From: a virus
Reading direction: 5' to 3' (one strand)
IMG/VR virus record: IMGVR_UViG_3300009182_000216
Location: 1-30,995 of that record
DNA length: 30,995 bases
In this document: positions 1 through 7,359 of the stretch, piece after piece
How the letters are laid out: the number at the start of each line of letters is the position of its first letter
How positions within the stretch are numbered: position 1 is the first letter of the stretch
The notes under the pieces: model-generated
Databases searched by the model: none
Told to the model about the DNA's origin: nothing
The model's input: only the letters and a program-made list of their open reading frames with translations
Position numbers and translations under genes: made by a program

Positions 1-459
1 ACCCTGAGGAAATCTTGGCGCAAACGCATAATATCGGTCATCAACCAACACGCTAGCTGGTAGCGCAGCTGGTTGCAGTGGTACTAAACTTGTAGCATAG
101 ATGATCTCGTTGTCTGCCAGTGTTAGAGCTACGCTAGTCCCAAGAATGCTGGTAGTAGCAGTACCTGCTGCGCCATCAAATGGCGGAGTGAGCACCTTCC
201 ACTGCACGCCGTTGTAATACTTGATAGCTGCTGCTACAGTATCATACCAAAGCTGTCCTATCAACGGGCTTATTGGCGCACTGTTGCTAGCAAAAGTCTG
301 TAGCAGATCAACGAAGTTTTGGTTGATATAAAGTCCAAAGTTCACGGTGTTAGCACCAACTAGTGCCAAGCTGGTGCTGGTAGTGTTTATGGTACCGTCA
401 AGCACCAAGATGTTGCCCTGCGACGTAGCCGTAGACTGATAAGGTATGTTATAACTCAT
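1..459 (-). CDS. Putative tail fibre-like structural protein, N-terminal part (runs off window edge)
   Basis: Reading leftward from the ATG at 459-457, the frame is open to base 1, giving at least 153 residues, so the C-terminus lies outside the window. The protein starts MSYNIPYQS. Residues around 25-90 contain a TSLALVGANTVNFG stretch, then NQNFVDLLQTFA, then LIGQLWYDT and KYYNGVQWK. This ordered set of motifs is typical of N-terminal regions of fibre or fibre-attachment proteins in aquatic T4-like phages (family knowledge; the exact fibre type is not decided). The start overlaps the stop of the upstream 71-aa gene in an ATGA arrangement, which suggests translational coupling and expression from the late promoter at 687-698. 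In T4 the genes after the portal are head-core and protease genes, so a fibre-like gene here marks a different order. Function is inferred from motifs only. Confidence 0.7.
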   Translation of the reverse strand, partial: MSYNIPYQSTATSQGNILVLDGTINTTSTSLALVGANTVNFGLYINQNFVDLLQTFASNSAPISPLIGQLWYDTVAAAIKYYNGVQWKVLTPPFDGAAGTATTSILGTSVALTLADNEIIYATSLVPLQPAALPASVLVDDRYYAFAPRFPQG

Positions 460-671
460 AGACCTGGTGCGCCTTCTTCTGCCGGAGCGTATTGCATGGA
501 TAGATGATCAGCATGCACCAAATCTTCCAAAGCTTTAGCAGCACGCATCTTCTTGAGCTTGTTAAGCTGTATGAGCGTTAGTCTCACCCTCCTAGTGTCA
601 TGCAGCTTCGCCTGATTGAACTTGTCATCCTCAGGTGAGTAGTATGCGCCTTGGAATTCGTCAGCTCTCAT
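456..671 (-). CDS. Small conserved-type protein downstream of the portal gene (71 aa), function unknown
   Basis: A 71-residue protein with a charged N-terminal third and a Lys/Arg/Leu-rich middle (RRVRLTLIQLNKLKKMRAAK, about residues 27-46) predicted to be a single amphipathic helix. A late promoter motif ends about 16 bp upstream of the ATG, and GAGGACAGGCAT just before the start offers a GAGG-type ribosome site. It lies 30 bp after the gp20 stop and overlaps the next gene by 4 bp (ATGA). In T4 the slot after gp20 is taken by gp67, a small prohead core protein. Position and size make a gp67-like or other minor capsid role possible, but I see no motif that proves it. Small helical proteins next to gp20 also occur in other aquatic T4-likes. 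Coding is well supported by promoter, RBS and spacing. Confidence 0.75.
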   Translation of the reverse strand: MRADEFQGAYYSPEDDKFNQAKLHDTRRVRLTLIQLNKLKKMRAAKALEDLVHADHLSMQYAPAEEGAPGL

Positions 672-686
672 ATGCCTGTCCTCGCT

Positions 687-698
687 GGATATTTATGG
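687..698 (-). promoter_or_regulatory. T4-type late promoter upstream of the 71-aa gene
   Basis: On the minus strand this reads CCATAAATATCC, one base from the T4 late consensus TATAAATA. It lies in the 30-bp gap between the gp20 stop and the 71-aa gene. The same ATAAATATCC core recurs upstream of gp20 and of the tape-measure gene, which supports a real gp55-dependent site. Confidence 0.7.
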
Positions 699-701
699 TT
701 C

Positions 702-2468
702 TTAGGTACCACCAAGTATGCCGCCACCTGGTGGTGCCGCCGGTGGAGCTTCACCGCCTGCCGGTTCTTCACCTGGTGGAGGTGTTTCTTCTACTCCGAG
801 ATCTGGTCCGCTTGTAGGAGCAGGTGTCTCTGAATCAGGACGAAGTCCAATAGCGTTCATGCCAGGTGGCTCGCTAGATGAGCTAGTACCCGTCTTGTCC
901 TTGACGCGATCAGCATTCTCTTCGCGCCACATGACTTCGTTGCGAGATATCTCTTCCTGCGTCCAACCAAGGTAGCGTTCGAGGGCAAATCGCTTGCTCA
1001 CATACTTGGTGGCTTCTGTGCCCATGAGAGTGCTGAACAGATTGATCTGCTCACCATCCATCTGCATGCGACGATAGTCACTGAAGCTCTGGGCAGGGAA
1101 GAAGGTGATCTCAAAGAGGTTGCTCTGTATCTCTATGCCACGATGCTTGAGAAACAGCTTGAACTCTTTGTCAAGCACTGGGCTCATGAGGTTCTGTAAG
1201 CGACCGCAATACTTGCTGAAGCGATATTCCTGCACGTAAGCAGTGCCAACCTTGCCATCGTTGTAGGTTGCAGTGCCATCATCTGGACCAGTTGGTAGAT
1301 AGCTGCTAGGTATACCAAGACCGCGGATCATCTTGTTGTTGAAGTACTTGAGATCGTCGATCTGTCCAAGATTTTCACCAGCATTCAGCGTGTCAATGCG
1401 TGTCCCCTTGCCCTCGGCATTGGTAGCAAGGAAGAAATCTTCATTGATGCTGATGGGATTGTAGGCAGCATCTATAACGCTGACACCACCGCCCGTCCTG
1501 TTGGGAATTCGTCGCTGATATATCTCGTTCTTGATGCGTTCAACGTACTGCATGGCACGAGGACCACTCAGAGATCCCACGTCAATGTAGAAAACTCTGC
1601 GTTCTGGCGCACGCACGATGCGATAGATAAGGATGCAGTCTTCAAGCAGATCTTTCTGCTTGTAAACCTTGTAGATGCTTTCTAATATGCTAGTTCCAAA
1701 AGGCCATTGGTTGTCCATGCCTTCGCTGAGGCTGAGATGCACCACGTGAGTGGCATCAACTGCTGTGTCATTGGGTTGATTGTTGAATCGGCTCTGGCGA
1801 GAACCAGCAGTGCTGGCCTGACCATAGTTTAGTGTACCAGCGCCGCTAGCAGGATTACCACTGCGCGGATATCCACCAGGGAAGCTGTATTGGTCGTGAA
1901 CAAGCATGTTAGAACCAACCAACGTGGTGAGATTGAAATCTATCTCACGTATCACGTACTGTTCAACGCTCTTGCCTTTGTCTTCATTGACGATGATCTT
2001 CTCAACTTTAGTAGGATCAATCCATATCAGCCGGAATGTTTCTGGATCCCTGATGTAGATCTGATCACCATATTTGATCACATTGCGAAACATGCGCCAC
2101 AGGCGCTGGCGCCACTTGTTCAGAGCACACCACTGCTGCAACGTCTCTGTGAGCAATTTGATCTCAGTCTCGCTGAGCTTGCCTTTGTAGTTGAGCTGGA
2201 AAGGTTCATCATCCTTGTCAAAGCTCTGCGTGCTGAAATCGCTGATTGTGTCCAGAGCACGGCTGATCTCGCTGTCCAGATCCATTTGTTCGTACTGCAC
2301 ATAGCGCTCTATGCGATTTGGAGCACCACTGTAGACTTCAGGCAGATAGCTGTTGTATTTTGATGAGCTTCCTGGTTTAGCATCCCCATCGCTGTTCCAC
2401 TGCTCCATGCGCTGCTGCATGCGCGCCTGAGTTGGTACAGCGGAGAAATATTTCTTCCAAGATGCCAT
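702..2468 (-). CDS. 20: Portal vertex protein gp20
   Basis: 588 residues. This is the T4-type portal, the dodecameric ring at one capsid vertex that nucleates the head, docks the terminase and later joins the neck. Diagnostic portal-family stretches are YLPEVYSGAPNRIERY (about 42-57), MDLDSEISRALDTISDF (about 62-78) and, past the middle, GTRIDTLNAGENLG followed by FNNKMIRGLGIPSSYLP. T4 gp20 is 524 residues. The extra length is mainly a C-terminal tail of about 60 residues rich in Pro, Gly and Glu that looks disordered. The start ATG (2466-2468) is preceded by AAAGAGG and by a perfect late promoter at 2491-2500. The gene is transcribed leftward, downstream of the tape-measure gene. Identification is confident. 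Confidence 0.96.
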   Translation of the reverse strand: MASWKKYFSAVPTQARMQQRMEQWNSDGDAKPGSSSKYNSYLPEVYSGAPNRIERYVQYEQMDLDSEISRALDTISDFSTQSFDKDDEPFQLNYKGKLSETEIKLLTETLQQWCALNKWRQRLWRMFRNVIKYGDQIYIRDPETFRLIWIDPTKVEKIIVNEDKGKSVEQYVIREIDFNLTTLVGSNMLVHDQYSFPGGYPRSGNPASGAGTLNYGQASTAGSRQSRFNNQPNDTAVDATHVVHLSLSEGMDNQWPFGTSILESIYKVYKQKDLLEDCILIYRIVRAPERRVFYIDVGSLSGPRAMQYVERIKNEIYQRRIPNRTGGGVSVIDAAYNPISINEDFFLATNAEGKGTRIDTLNAGENLGQIDDLKYFNNKMIRGLGIPSSYLPTGPDDGTATYNDGKVGTAYVQEYRFSKYCGRLQNLMSPVLDKEFKLFLKHRGIEIQSNLFEITFFPAQSFSDYRRMQMDGEQINLFSTLMGTEATKYVSKRFALERYLGWTQEEISRNEVMWREENADRVKDKTGTSSSSEPPGMNAIGLRPDSETPAPTSGPDLGVEETPPPGEEPAGGEAPPAAPPGGGILGGT

Positions 2469-2488
2469 GTGATGTATGCCTCTTTAAT

Positions 2489-2500
2489 GGGATATTTATA
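2489..2500 (-). promoter_or_regulatory. T4-type late promoter for gp20 (perfect TATAAATA)
   Basis: The minus strand reads TATAAATATCCC, an exact match to the T4 late promoter octamer TATAAATA. It ends about 21 bp upstream of the gp20 start codon, in the 62-bp gap after the tape-measure stop. Transcription would start about ten bases from the start codon's RBS (AAAGAGG), leaving a short leader. Confidence 0.8.
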
Positions 2501-2530
2501 GTGTGTTGGCTCCGGTACCACTAGGTCAAC

Positions 2531-5500
2531 TTAATAGACCACAGCAGCAACCTTGCTGAATCCGTCGCTCATGACCCTAACCTGACGATCTTCAACTAGC
2601 AGCAGCGATTCGATGTTGTTATTGAGCTTGTTGAGCGCTGCCATCATCTCCTTGTGTCGCTGTTCAGGACTGTGTGGCCCGTTGCTAGTAGTACCAGTGC
2701 CGCCTGCTGTTGGATTGGTAGCCACTGGACCACCACCAGACAGACCTGGAGCGGCTGTGGCACCAAAGGTTGAGCTGATCACGTTTGGTATGGCTAGGGT
2801 AGCCTGCCTGTTAATGAGATCAGACAAGCTAAACAGATTGCTGAGGCTTTCGATAGATATGCTGTCAGCAAACGCATCAACTAGATAGCTGTAAGCGTCA
2901 GCAAAATAGTAGAGCCTGTCAGCTACTAGCGGTATGTTACCGGTTTCAGTCTCGAGATTTGCCAAGCGAGCCATTATCTCGTTGCTGCCTAGCAGCCAAT
3001 TTCCCATTAGCACAAAAGCACCATCACGGAAGATGAGGTCTAACATTGCCAAAGTATCCAACGCTGGTTTGCTAAAAATCCCAGTATTGATCAGATCAAA
3101 TGCTCTGGCATAAGCTTCGCCAAAACGTCCCATGACTTCAGATGCTGCGTTCAGAGGCTCGGCAAGCTCACCAAATAATGCTATTTGCTTCCTGATAGTA
3201 TCGCTAGCTAACAACCTGTCACCCTTGAACAAAAGCTTGAGCTTGTCCATAGTGTCAAACGCTGTTTGACTAATGGATGCATTGTTAAGCGCATAAATTA
3301 CACGGGGATAGGCATCAGCAAACTTGCTCATAGCATCGCCTGCTGCCTTGAGAGGCTCTGCTATCTCACCAAAGCGCTTGAGCTTGGTTATGGGATCGTC
3401 TGAGAAGAAGCTGCTTATCCAACCAGTTAGGCTACCTAGGCTGTTAACCACCTCTCCTGCACCCATAGCAGCTAGTCCAGCGCCAATCTTGATCATACCG
3501 TTTCCGGTCTGTTCTAGCTTGGTACCATCAATGTCAGTGAATGACTTGAGACCTTCAGCCATCTTGGGCAAGGCTGCGCCCATGATCCACGTTGCACCAG
3601 CTATTCCTGCGCCTATCAACGTGATGCTACCACCAAGTATTGCTGCACCCAACAGAATATATGGATCTGCCATGGCTTTGAGACCGATACTTAAACCTTC
3701 AAGTATGGCGCCTAGTGCCACACCAAGGCCTTTGCCTATACCACCTACTATAGCAGCTATTGCCTTGCCTAGACCTTCGCTGATGCTAGCGATGGCCTTG
3801 CCTAGCGTATCAGCCAGAGATACTAGTACGCTGCTTAGCTTGCCAAGCACATCAGCTAACAGGGAAGTCATGCCTCTGATAGCATCTCCCACTGCACCAC
3901 CTATGCTCTTGATGCCATCAGCTAGGCTGGCACCCATGCTGGACATGGATTTGGTAGCACCGCCTGCGGCATCTGCGGCAGCCCCAGCTACGTTGCCAAG
4001 ACCTGGAACGTTAGCTAGAGGTTTCAATCCAGGCACGCTGAACAGATTCTTGACTAGGCCGGCACCGGATCTCAGCGTCTTGACCACTCCCCCCAGCAGT
4101 TTGTAAATTATGCCACCACTCAGTATGGCCGCAACAGTGCTGGTCACTACTTCCTGCGTGGTCATCGGCGTGCTGTCTTGACTGTCGCCTCCAGCTTTAT
4201 CTGGCGTGGCATTCATACCAAAGAGAAAGCCAAATGTGCTTTTGATATGGTCTCCCAACCAAGTGAACCATTTACCCACGGTCTCAGCTGGTTTGGTAAC
4301 CAGATCATAGAGACCTTCAAAGGTAGTGGTGAGTATATCAGCTGTTTTTTCAATCACTTTGAAAAGAAACTCTATGGGTCCGGCAACCAGTGCCAGCACC
4401 TTGGCGGACATCAGGGTGAAACCATTGTTCAGAGTGTTGAGGCTTCTGCTTACTGCTTTCTGTGCGTCAGCTATGGCTTGTGCATCAGCAGGTGTGGGCT
4501 GCCCCTCTTTGATGGCTTTCTGAGCTTGTATGAAACTAGTAGCGTACTTCTGTAGGGTCTCAGCTGCTTCTTTCTGACCTATCAGTCGAAGCTCATTGGC
4601 TCTCTGCTGGAAGGTCTGGCTCATCATAGCCAGATCCTCGTTCTGTGCCTGTACGTTACCTGCCATGGTATCTGCTGACAGCTTCTGTATCTGTTCCAAA
4701 CCTCCAGGGAACATGTTCATGGCTTTGAACACATCCGGCATGACCTTGCTGAGACCACCAAATCCCGTGGGACTGTTAAGCTGAGCAAACATGGTCTGTA
4801 GCTCAGCTGCTGTGTCAGAACCTACCACATTGAGCTGAGCTAATCCTTTGCGTGCCGCATCCTGCAGCTCTGGGGCAAGGCTGTTTATCAGCAGCTGAAC
4901 GTCGGGTTTCTTCAGCTGCTGTTTTATTTCTGCATCAAGCTGTTCGCGTCTCTTGCCAGTGCTCTGGCTGAGCCTGTTGAGCTCCTGACCATATTCTATA
5001 GCACCTTTTTTAAGCTGATCGTCCGTGATTCGACCAAGCTGACCGGATGTACGCATCTGATCTGCATAGCTGAGGAACAGTTCTTGCGACTCTTCCATGC
5101 TCATACCAAGGTTGCTGCCGTTATTGGTTAGCTTGGCAAATTCCTTGCCTAGCTGAGCAGTCTTGTTGATGCCCATGTAAGTGACCACTTGGCCATGTTT
5201 GGTCAGCACCTTGCTAAGCGTCTGCAGATCAAGTCCAGTATCATTGCTGGCATGTGCTAGCTGGCTGAGACCACCGCTGAACACCAAACCGTTGTCATAA
5301 AGGCTCATGACACTGTCTGCAAGCTGAGTGCCTCGCTTCCATATGATATCAAAAACCTCAGCTGCGAGCGTGACCCTGCCTAGCATTGCTGAGAGAGCTG
5401 TGTTACCCTTGCCAAGGTTCCAGCTAAAACTGTCTGCTGCGTTGGCTATGCCCCCAAACAGGCTGCGGCTGTCCATGCTGCTGAGGCTGTCAAAGGTCTT

Positions 5501-5791
5501 TGCCGTGAAACCCAGGGTCCTCTTGAGATCTTTGGTGCTAGCCGCTAGATCGAGATCAGCACCAGTGTTCTTGTTGACAGCTTCTGTGTTCTTGTTGAGA
5601 TCCTCGGCTACCTCGCCTAGATCCTTGATAATATCAGCGTATTCTTTGTCGTTCTTGGCGACGCTCTTGGCGACGCTCTTGGCAATGTTCCGCAATACGG
5701 CATTGCTGTTGTCGCTGCTGGCTAGCAGTGATCGCAGCGTAGCATCCTTGGCCCATTTGGGATAATACTCTTTATCGAGTTCGTCAGACAT
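2531..5791 (-). CDS. Tail tape-measure-like protein (1086 aa)
   Basis: Large structural protein with tape-measure hallmarks. The N-terminal ~450 residues are mostly helical and Gln/Leu/Lys-rich. Hydrophobic segments follow at about 455-480 and 550-575. A long Gly/Ala/Leu/Ile-rich stretch spans about 600-745 (for example GKAIAAIVGGIGKGLGVALG), then a C-terminal helical region. Residues 807-994 contain three degenerate repeats, each with an F-(A/G)-(D/E)-A-Y core followed by a hydrophobic LDL/LKLLF-type end. The C-terminal tail from about 1010 is Gly/Thr/Pro-rich, then a short helix. T4's tape measure gp29 is 590 residues; this one is nearly twice as long, which by the ruler principle predicts a longer tail (inference). 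The start ATG has AGGA only one base upstream, a suboptimal spacing, but the N-terminus (SDELDKEYYPKWAKD) looks natural. A late promoter lies about 80 bp upstream. Assignment as gp29 homologue is by type, not alignment. Confidence 0.85.
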   Translation of the reverse strand: MSDELDKEYYPKWAKDATLRSLLASSDNSNAVLRNIAKSVAKSVAKNDKEYADIIKDLGEVAEDLNKNTEAVNKNTGADLDLAASTKDLKRTLGFTAKTFDSLSSMDSRSLFGGIANAADSFSWNLGKGNTALSAMLGRVTLAAEVFDIIWKRGTQLADSVMSLYDNGLVFSGGLSQLAHASNDTGLDLQTLSKVLTKHGQVVTYMGINKTAQLGKEFAKLTNNGSNLGMSMEESQELFLSYADQMRTSGQLGRITDDQLKKGAIEYGQELNRLSQSTGKRREQLDAEIKQQLKKPDVQLLINSLAPELQDAARKGLAQLNVVGSDTAAELQTMFAQLNSPTGFGGLSKVMPDVFKAMNMFPGGLEQIQKLSADTMAGNVQAQNEDLAMMSQTFQQRANELRLIGQKEAAETLQKYATSFIQAQKAIKEGQPTPADAQAIADAQKAVSRSLNTLNNGFTLMSAKVLALVAGPIEFLFKVIEKTADILTTTFEGLYDLVTKPAETVGKWFTWLGDHIKSTFGFLFGMNATPDKAGGDSQDSTPMTTQEVVTSTVAAILSGGIIYKLLGGVVKTLRSGAGLVKNLFSVPGLKPLANVPGLGNVAGAAADAAGGATKSMSSMGASLADGIKSIGGAVGDAIRGMTSLLADVLGKLSSVLVSLADTLGKAIASISEGLGKAIAAIVGGIGKGLGVALGAILEGLSIGLKAMADPYILLGAAILGGSITLIGAGIAGATWIMGAALPKMAEGLKSFTDIDGTKLEQTGNGMIKIGAGLAAMGAGEVVNSLGSLTGWISSFFSDDPITKLKRFGEIAEPLKAAGDAMSKFADAYPRVIYALNNASISQTAFDTMDKLKLLFKGDRLLASDTIRKQIALFGELAEPLNAASEVMGRFGEAYARAFDLINTGIFSKPALDTLAMLDLIFRDGAFVLMGNWLLGSNEIMARLANLETETGNIPLVADRLYYFADAYSYLVDAFADSISIESLSNLFSLSDLINRQATLAIPNVISSTFGATAAPGLSGGGPVATNPTAGGTGTTSNGPHSPEQRHKEMMAALNKLNNNIESLLLVEDRQVRVMSDGFSKVAAVVY
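5654..5683. repeat. Short tandem repeat, 12-bp unit, 2.5 copies, inside the tape-measure gene
   Basis: The unit CTTGGCGACGCT occurs twice and is followed by CTTGGC. On the coding (minus) strand it encodes AKSVAKSVAK at residues 37-46 of the tape-measure-like protein, so the reading frame is kept. It looks like a recent in-frame duplication by slippage. Confidence 0.85.
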
Positions 5792-5829
5792 GTCCTGCCA
5801 AAATCTTTCATAACCCTGCGATTGCGCAG

Positions 5830-5838
5830 TTAAATATC
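5830..5838 (+). promoter_or_regulatory. Possible late promoter for the gp26 unit
   Basis: The plus strand reads TTAAATATC, close to the CTAAATATCC motif before gp25 and to the ATAAATATCC set on the other strand. It is the only late-type motif found upstream of the rightward gp26 gene (start 5893). The first base pairs deviate from the T4 octamer, so this is tentative. Confidence 0.4.
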
Positions 5839-5851
5839 TGTGCTATCACAC

Positions 5852-5869
5852 GCCAGCACAGATGCTGGC
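5852..5869. other. Perfect stem-loop between divergent late units
   Basis: GCCAGCA (5852-5858) pairs perfectly with TGCTGGC (5863-5869) around the loop CAGA. It sits between the two facing late-promoter motifs at 5830-5838 and 5871-5882, where leaders of both transcripts would overlap. No T-tract follows on either strand, so it is not an intrinsic terminator. Confidence 0.6.
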
Positions 5870-5870
5870 A

Positions 5871-5882
5871 GGATATTTATGG
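5871..5882 (-). promoter_or_regulatory. T4-type late promoter for the tape-measure gene
   Basis: The minus strand reads CCATAAATATCC, identical over 12 bases to the motif at 687-698. It is about 80 bp upstream of the leftward tape-measure start and just before the RBS of the divergent gp26 gene. Confidence 0.68.
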
Positions 5883-5892
5883 AAAGAAAATC

Positions 5893-6756
5893 ATGGTCAA
5901 CAATCCACTACAGAAGCATTTTAGGAGACCAGCACTCTGGATCAAGCTGCCCACGGGTGGACGCTGGTACCAAGATGGCAGCGTCAGCATCAATGGCGAA
6001 GGCCAGGTGCGCATCTTTGGTCTAACTGCCAAGGACGACATCATGCTCAACACGCCAGACGCGCTGTTGAACGGCCATGCGCTGGAAACGGTCATACAGA
6101 GCTGCGTGCCAGATGTCAAGAACGTCAAGGGACTCATGCAGCCAGATCTAGATTCCATCTTCCTTGGTATAAAAGCAGCCACAAACAATGGTCAGTTTGA
6201 GATCGAACGCAAGTGCGAAGCCTGTGGTCACGAAAACAACTTCGCAGTACAGTGCAACCATCTCATAGATCAGACCACGTTCGTGGAAGACAGTGACTGT
6301 GTGGTGATGATTGGCAGCGACATGCGAGTGCACATCAAACCATATAGCTATGAGATGCGCACGATTCTCATACAGAAGCAGCTGGAAGAACAGCGGACTC
6401 TCACTGCTATTGAACAGGACAATCAGATAACCGATGACATGCAGCGTGCCGGAATATTAGCACAGAGCATAGAAAAACTCACAGAGCTTACTTTCAAGCT
6501 GGTAGCCAACAGCATAGTCAAGGTTGATATCATAGCAGCAGAACCTATCACAGTGACAGATCAGCAGCACATCACAGAATGGCTGCTGAATACCGACAAG
6601 GTAACAGCAGATGCTGTGATCAATGCTGTCAATGAGCTCAATCGCGTTGGGCCACCAAAAGAAACACCGGCACAGTGCGAGCAATGCGGACACGGTTGGA
6701 CCGAGAAGCTGAGCTTTGATCCCGCGCTTTTTTTCACGCGACTATCGCCACCATGA
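5893..6756 (+). CDS. 26: Baseplate hub protein, gp26-like (T4 baseplate protein family)
   Basis: 287 residues. The N-terminal part has the family pattern: a short LPTGGRWY segment (19-26), then GQVRIFGLTAKDDIMLNTPDA (37-57), where a conserved T-A-K-(E/D)-(E/D) region precedes a helix. Two zinc-ribbon-like Cys pairs are visible: C108/C111 (CEACGHENNF) and C262/C265 (CEQCGHGW). The C-terminus ends FDPALFF, like the FNP-x-x-FF ending common in this family. In T4, gp26 is part of the central hub of the baseplate. The start ATG follows GGAAAG at a suitable distance. The stop overlaps the next ATG (ATGA), so the 70-aa gene is probably translationally coupled. The gene is divergent from the tape-measure gene, although both products meet in tail assembly. 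The family is assigned from remembered motifs; it could equally be annotated as a generic T4 baseplate protein. Confidence 0.8.
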   Translation: MVNNPLQKHFRRPALWIKLPTGGRWYQDGSVSINGEGQVRIFGLTAKDDIMLNTPDALLNGHALETVIQSCVPDVKNVKGLMQPDLDSIFLGIKAATNNGQFEIERKCEACGHENNFAVQCNHLIDQTTFVEDSDCVVMIGSDMRVHIKPYSYEMRTILIQKQLEEQRTLTAIEQDNQITDDMQRAGILAQSIEKLTELTFKLVANSIVKVDIIAAEPITVTDQQHITEWLLNTDKVTADAVINAVNELNRVGPPKETPAQCEQCGHGWTEKLSFDPALFFTRLSPP

Positions 6757-6965
6757 ACCCTGACCTGATTGGTACCATGCTAGAAACCATGGTTAAAAAT
6801 CAGGATCTCATAGAACAGGACGTGTCATCCTTGGTGTTCCACATGCAGGGTGGATTGGACTATGATGATGCTTGGCTGCTTACCACTGAGCAACGTCGCT
6901 TAATGGCCAAGATCATACAGAAACACTACGATGATCAGAACCCTAATAAGAAAAATCTATTGTGA
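6753..6965 (+). CDS. Small protein coupled to gp26 (70 aa), probable baseplate assembly factor
   Basis: A 70-residue protein starting MNPDLIGTMLETMVKNQ, with the central sequence YDDAWLLTTEQRRLMAKII (about 38-56), and a basic tail. Its ATG overlaps the gp26 stop by 4 bp, so the two are almost certainly coexpressed. Small proteins with an aspartate-tryptophan-(L)-(S/T)-x-x-(D/E)-R helix occur next to gp26 or hub genes in many myophages and may be assembly factors. In T4 the small hub-assembly gene near gp26 is gp51, which is much longer. Homology to gp51 is not shown, and the role is inference from position. No transmembrane or signal segment is seen. Confidence 0.72.
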   Translation: MNPDLIGTMLETMVKNQDLIEQDVSSLVFHMQGGLDYDDAWLLTTEQRRLMAKIIQKHYDDQNPNKKNLL

Positions 6966-6974
6966 TTGATCCTG

Positions 6975-6993
6975 TGATGAGCGTAGCTCATCA
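6975..6993. other. Stem-loop, 8-bp perfect stem with 3-nt loop
   Basis: TGATGAGC pairs with GCTCATCA around GTA. It begins ten bases after the 70-aa gene stop and abuts the terminator-like hairpin at 6994-7019. The GAGC/GCTC arms are shared in sequence with that hairpin, so alternative pairings between the two are possible. Confidence 0.65.
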
Positions 6994-7030
6994 GTTAGCT
7001 GAGCTAAAGCTCATCTAACACGTTTTCTTT
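6994..7030 (+). terminator. Probable intrinsic terminator of the gp26 / 70-aa unit
   Basis: GTTAGCTGAGC (6994-7004) pairs with GCTCATCTAAC (7009-7019) with one internal mismatch and the 4-nt loop TAAA. It is followed by ACGTTTTCTTT. A stem of 10 pairs plus a T-rich tract, directly after the last rightward gene of this unit, fits an intrinsic terminator. The T-run is interrupted and starts two bases after the stem, so efficiency may be modest. Confidence 0.6.
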
Positions 7031-7067
7031 AATAATGCTTGATTAGTTATTCTGGTCGATTAGCAGC

Positions 7068-7101
7068 CACATCACTCCCTTTGCCAGGGAGTGACCATGT
7101 G
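7068..7101. other. Long hairpin flanked by an 11-12 bp direct repeat
   Basis: CACTCCCT (7073-7080) pairs with AGGGAGTG (7086-7093) around the loop TTGCC. CACAT (7068-7072) then pairs with ATGTG (7097-7101), leaving ACC as a 3-nt bulge, for 13 base pairs in total. The sequence ATTCTGGTCGA (7049-7059) recurs on the other side as ATTCTGGTTCGA (7109-7120). There is no T-tract, so a terminator is unlikely. Confidence 0.65.
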
Positions 7102-7276
7102 AAACATCATTCTGGTTCGAACGACACCACTGCCCTTTCATCCTTGCTTGTCAGCAGCTGGCGGAGTGCCTAATTCCAGCTTGCGGATGAGATCCTCTGA
7201 GGAGTCTATACCTCAACACTCGGTTATGGGAGTTTACCCACGCTACATGATGGTCAAACGGCCAGACGCATCATGC

Positions 7277-7309
7277 ATCACAGCTGGCCAGTCGCACGGC
7301 GGCTGTGAT
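7277..7309. other. Perfect 8-bp inverted repeat with 17-nt loop
   Basis: ATCACAGC (7277-7284) pairs with GCTGTGAT (7302-7309). An alternative pairing, GGCCAG (7260-7265) with CTGGCC (7284-7289), overlaps its left arm by one base and its loop, so two mutually competing folds are possible. Confidence 0.55.
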
Positions 7310-7359
7310 CCTTTTCCTGATTTCCTTGGCAGGGGCCTAGCAGATAGAAATCCCCGTTC

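Noticed and set aside
3324-4106. 260-codon plus-strand frame opposite the tape-measure gene
   Set aside because: Pro/Ser/Leu-rich translation typical of the antisense of Gly/Ala/Leu-rich coding sequence; no start signals.
7109-7125. GTTCGAAC resembling a tRNA T-loop
   Set aside because: On neither strand do the flanking bases form a 5-bp T-stem, and no acceptor, D or anticodon arms fit at tRNA distances.
7194-7230. CTGAGGA resembling a hammerhead ribozyme core
   Set aside because: No GAAA partner or matching stems I-III follow; a seven-base match is expected by chance.
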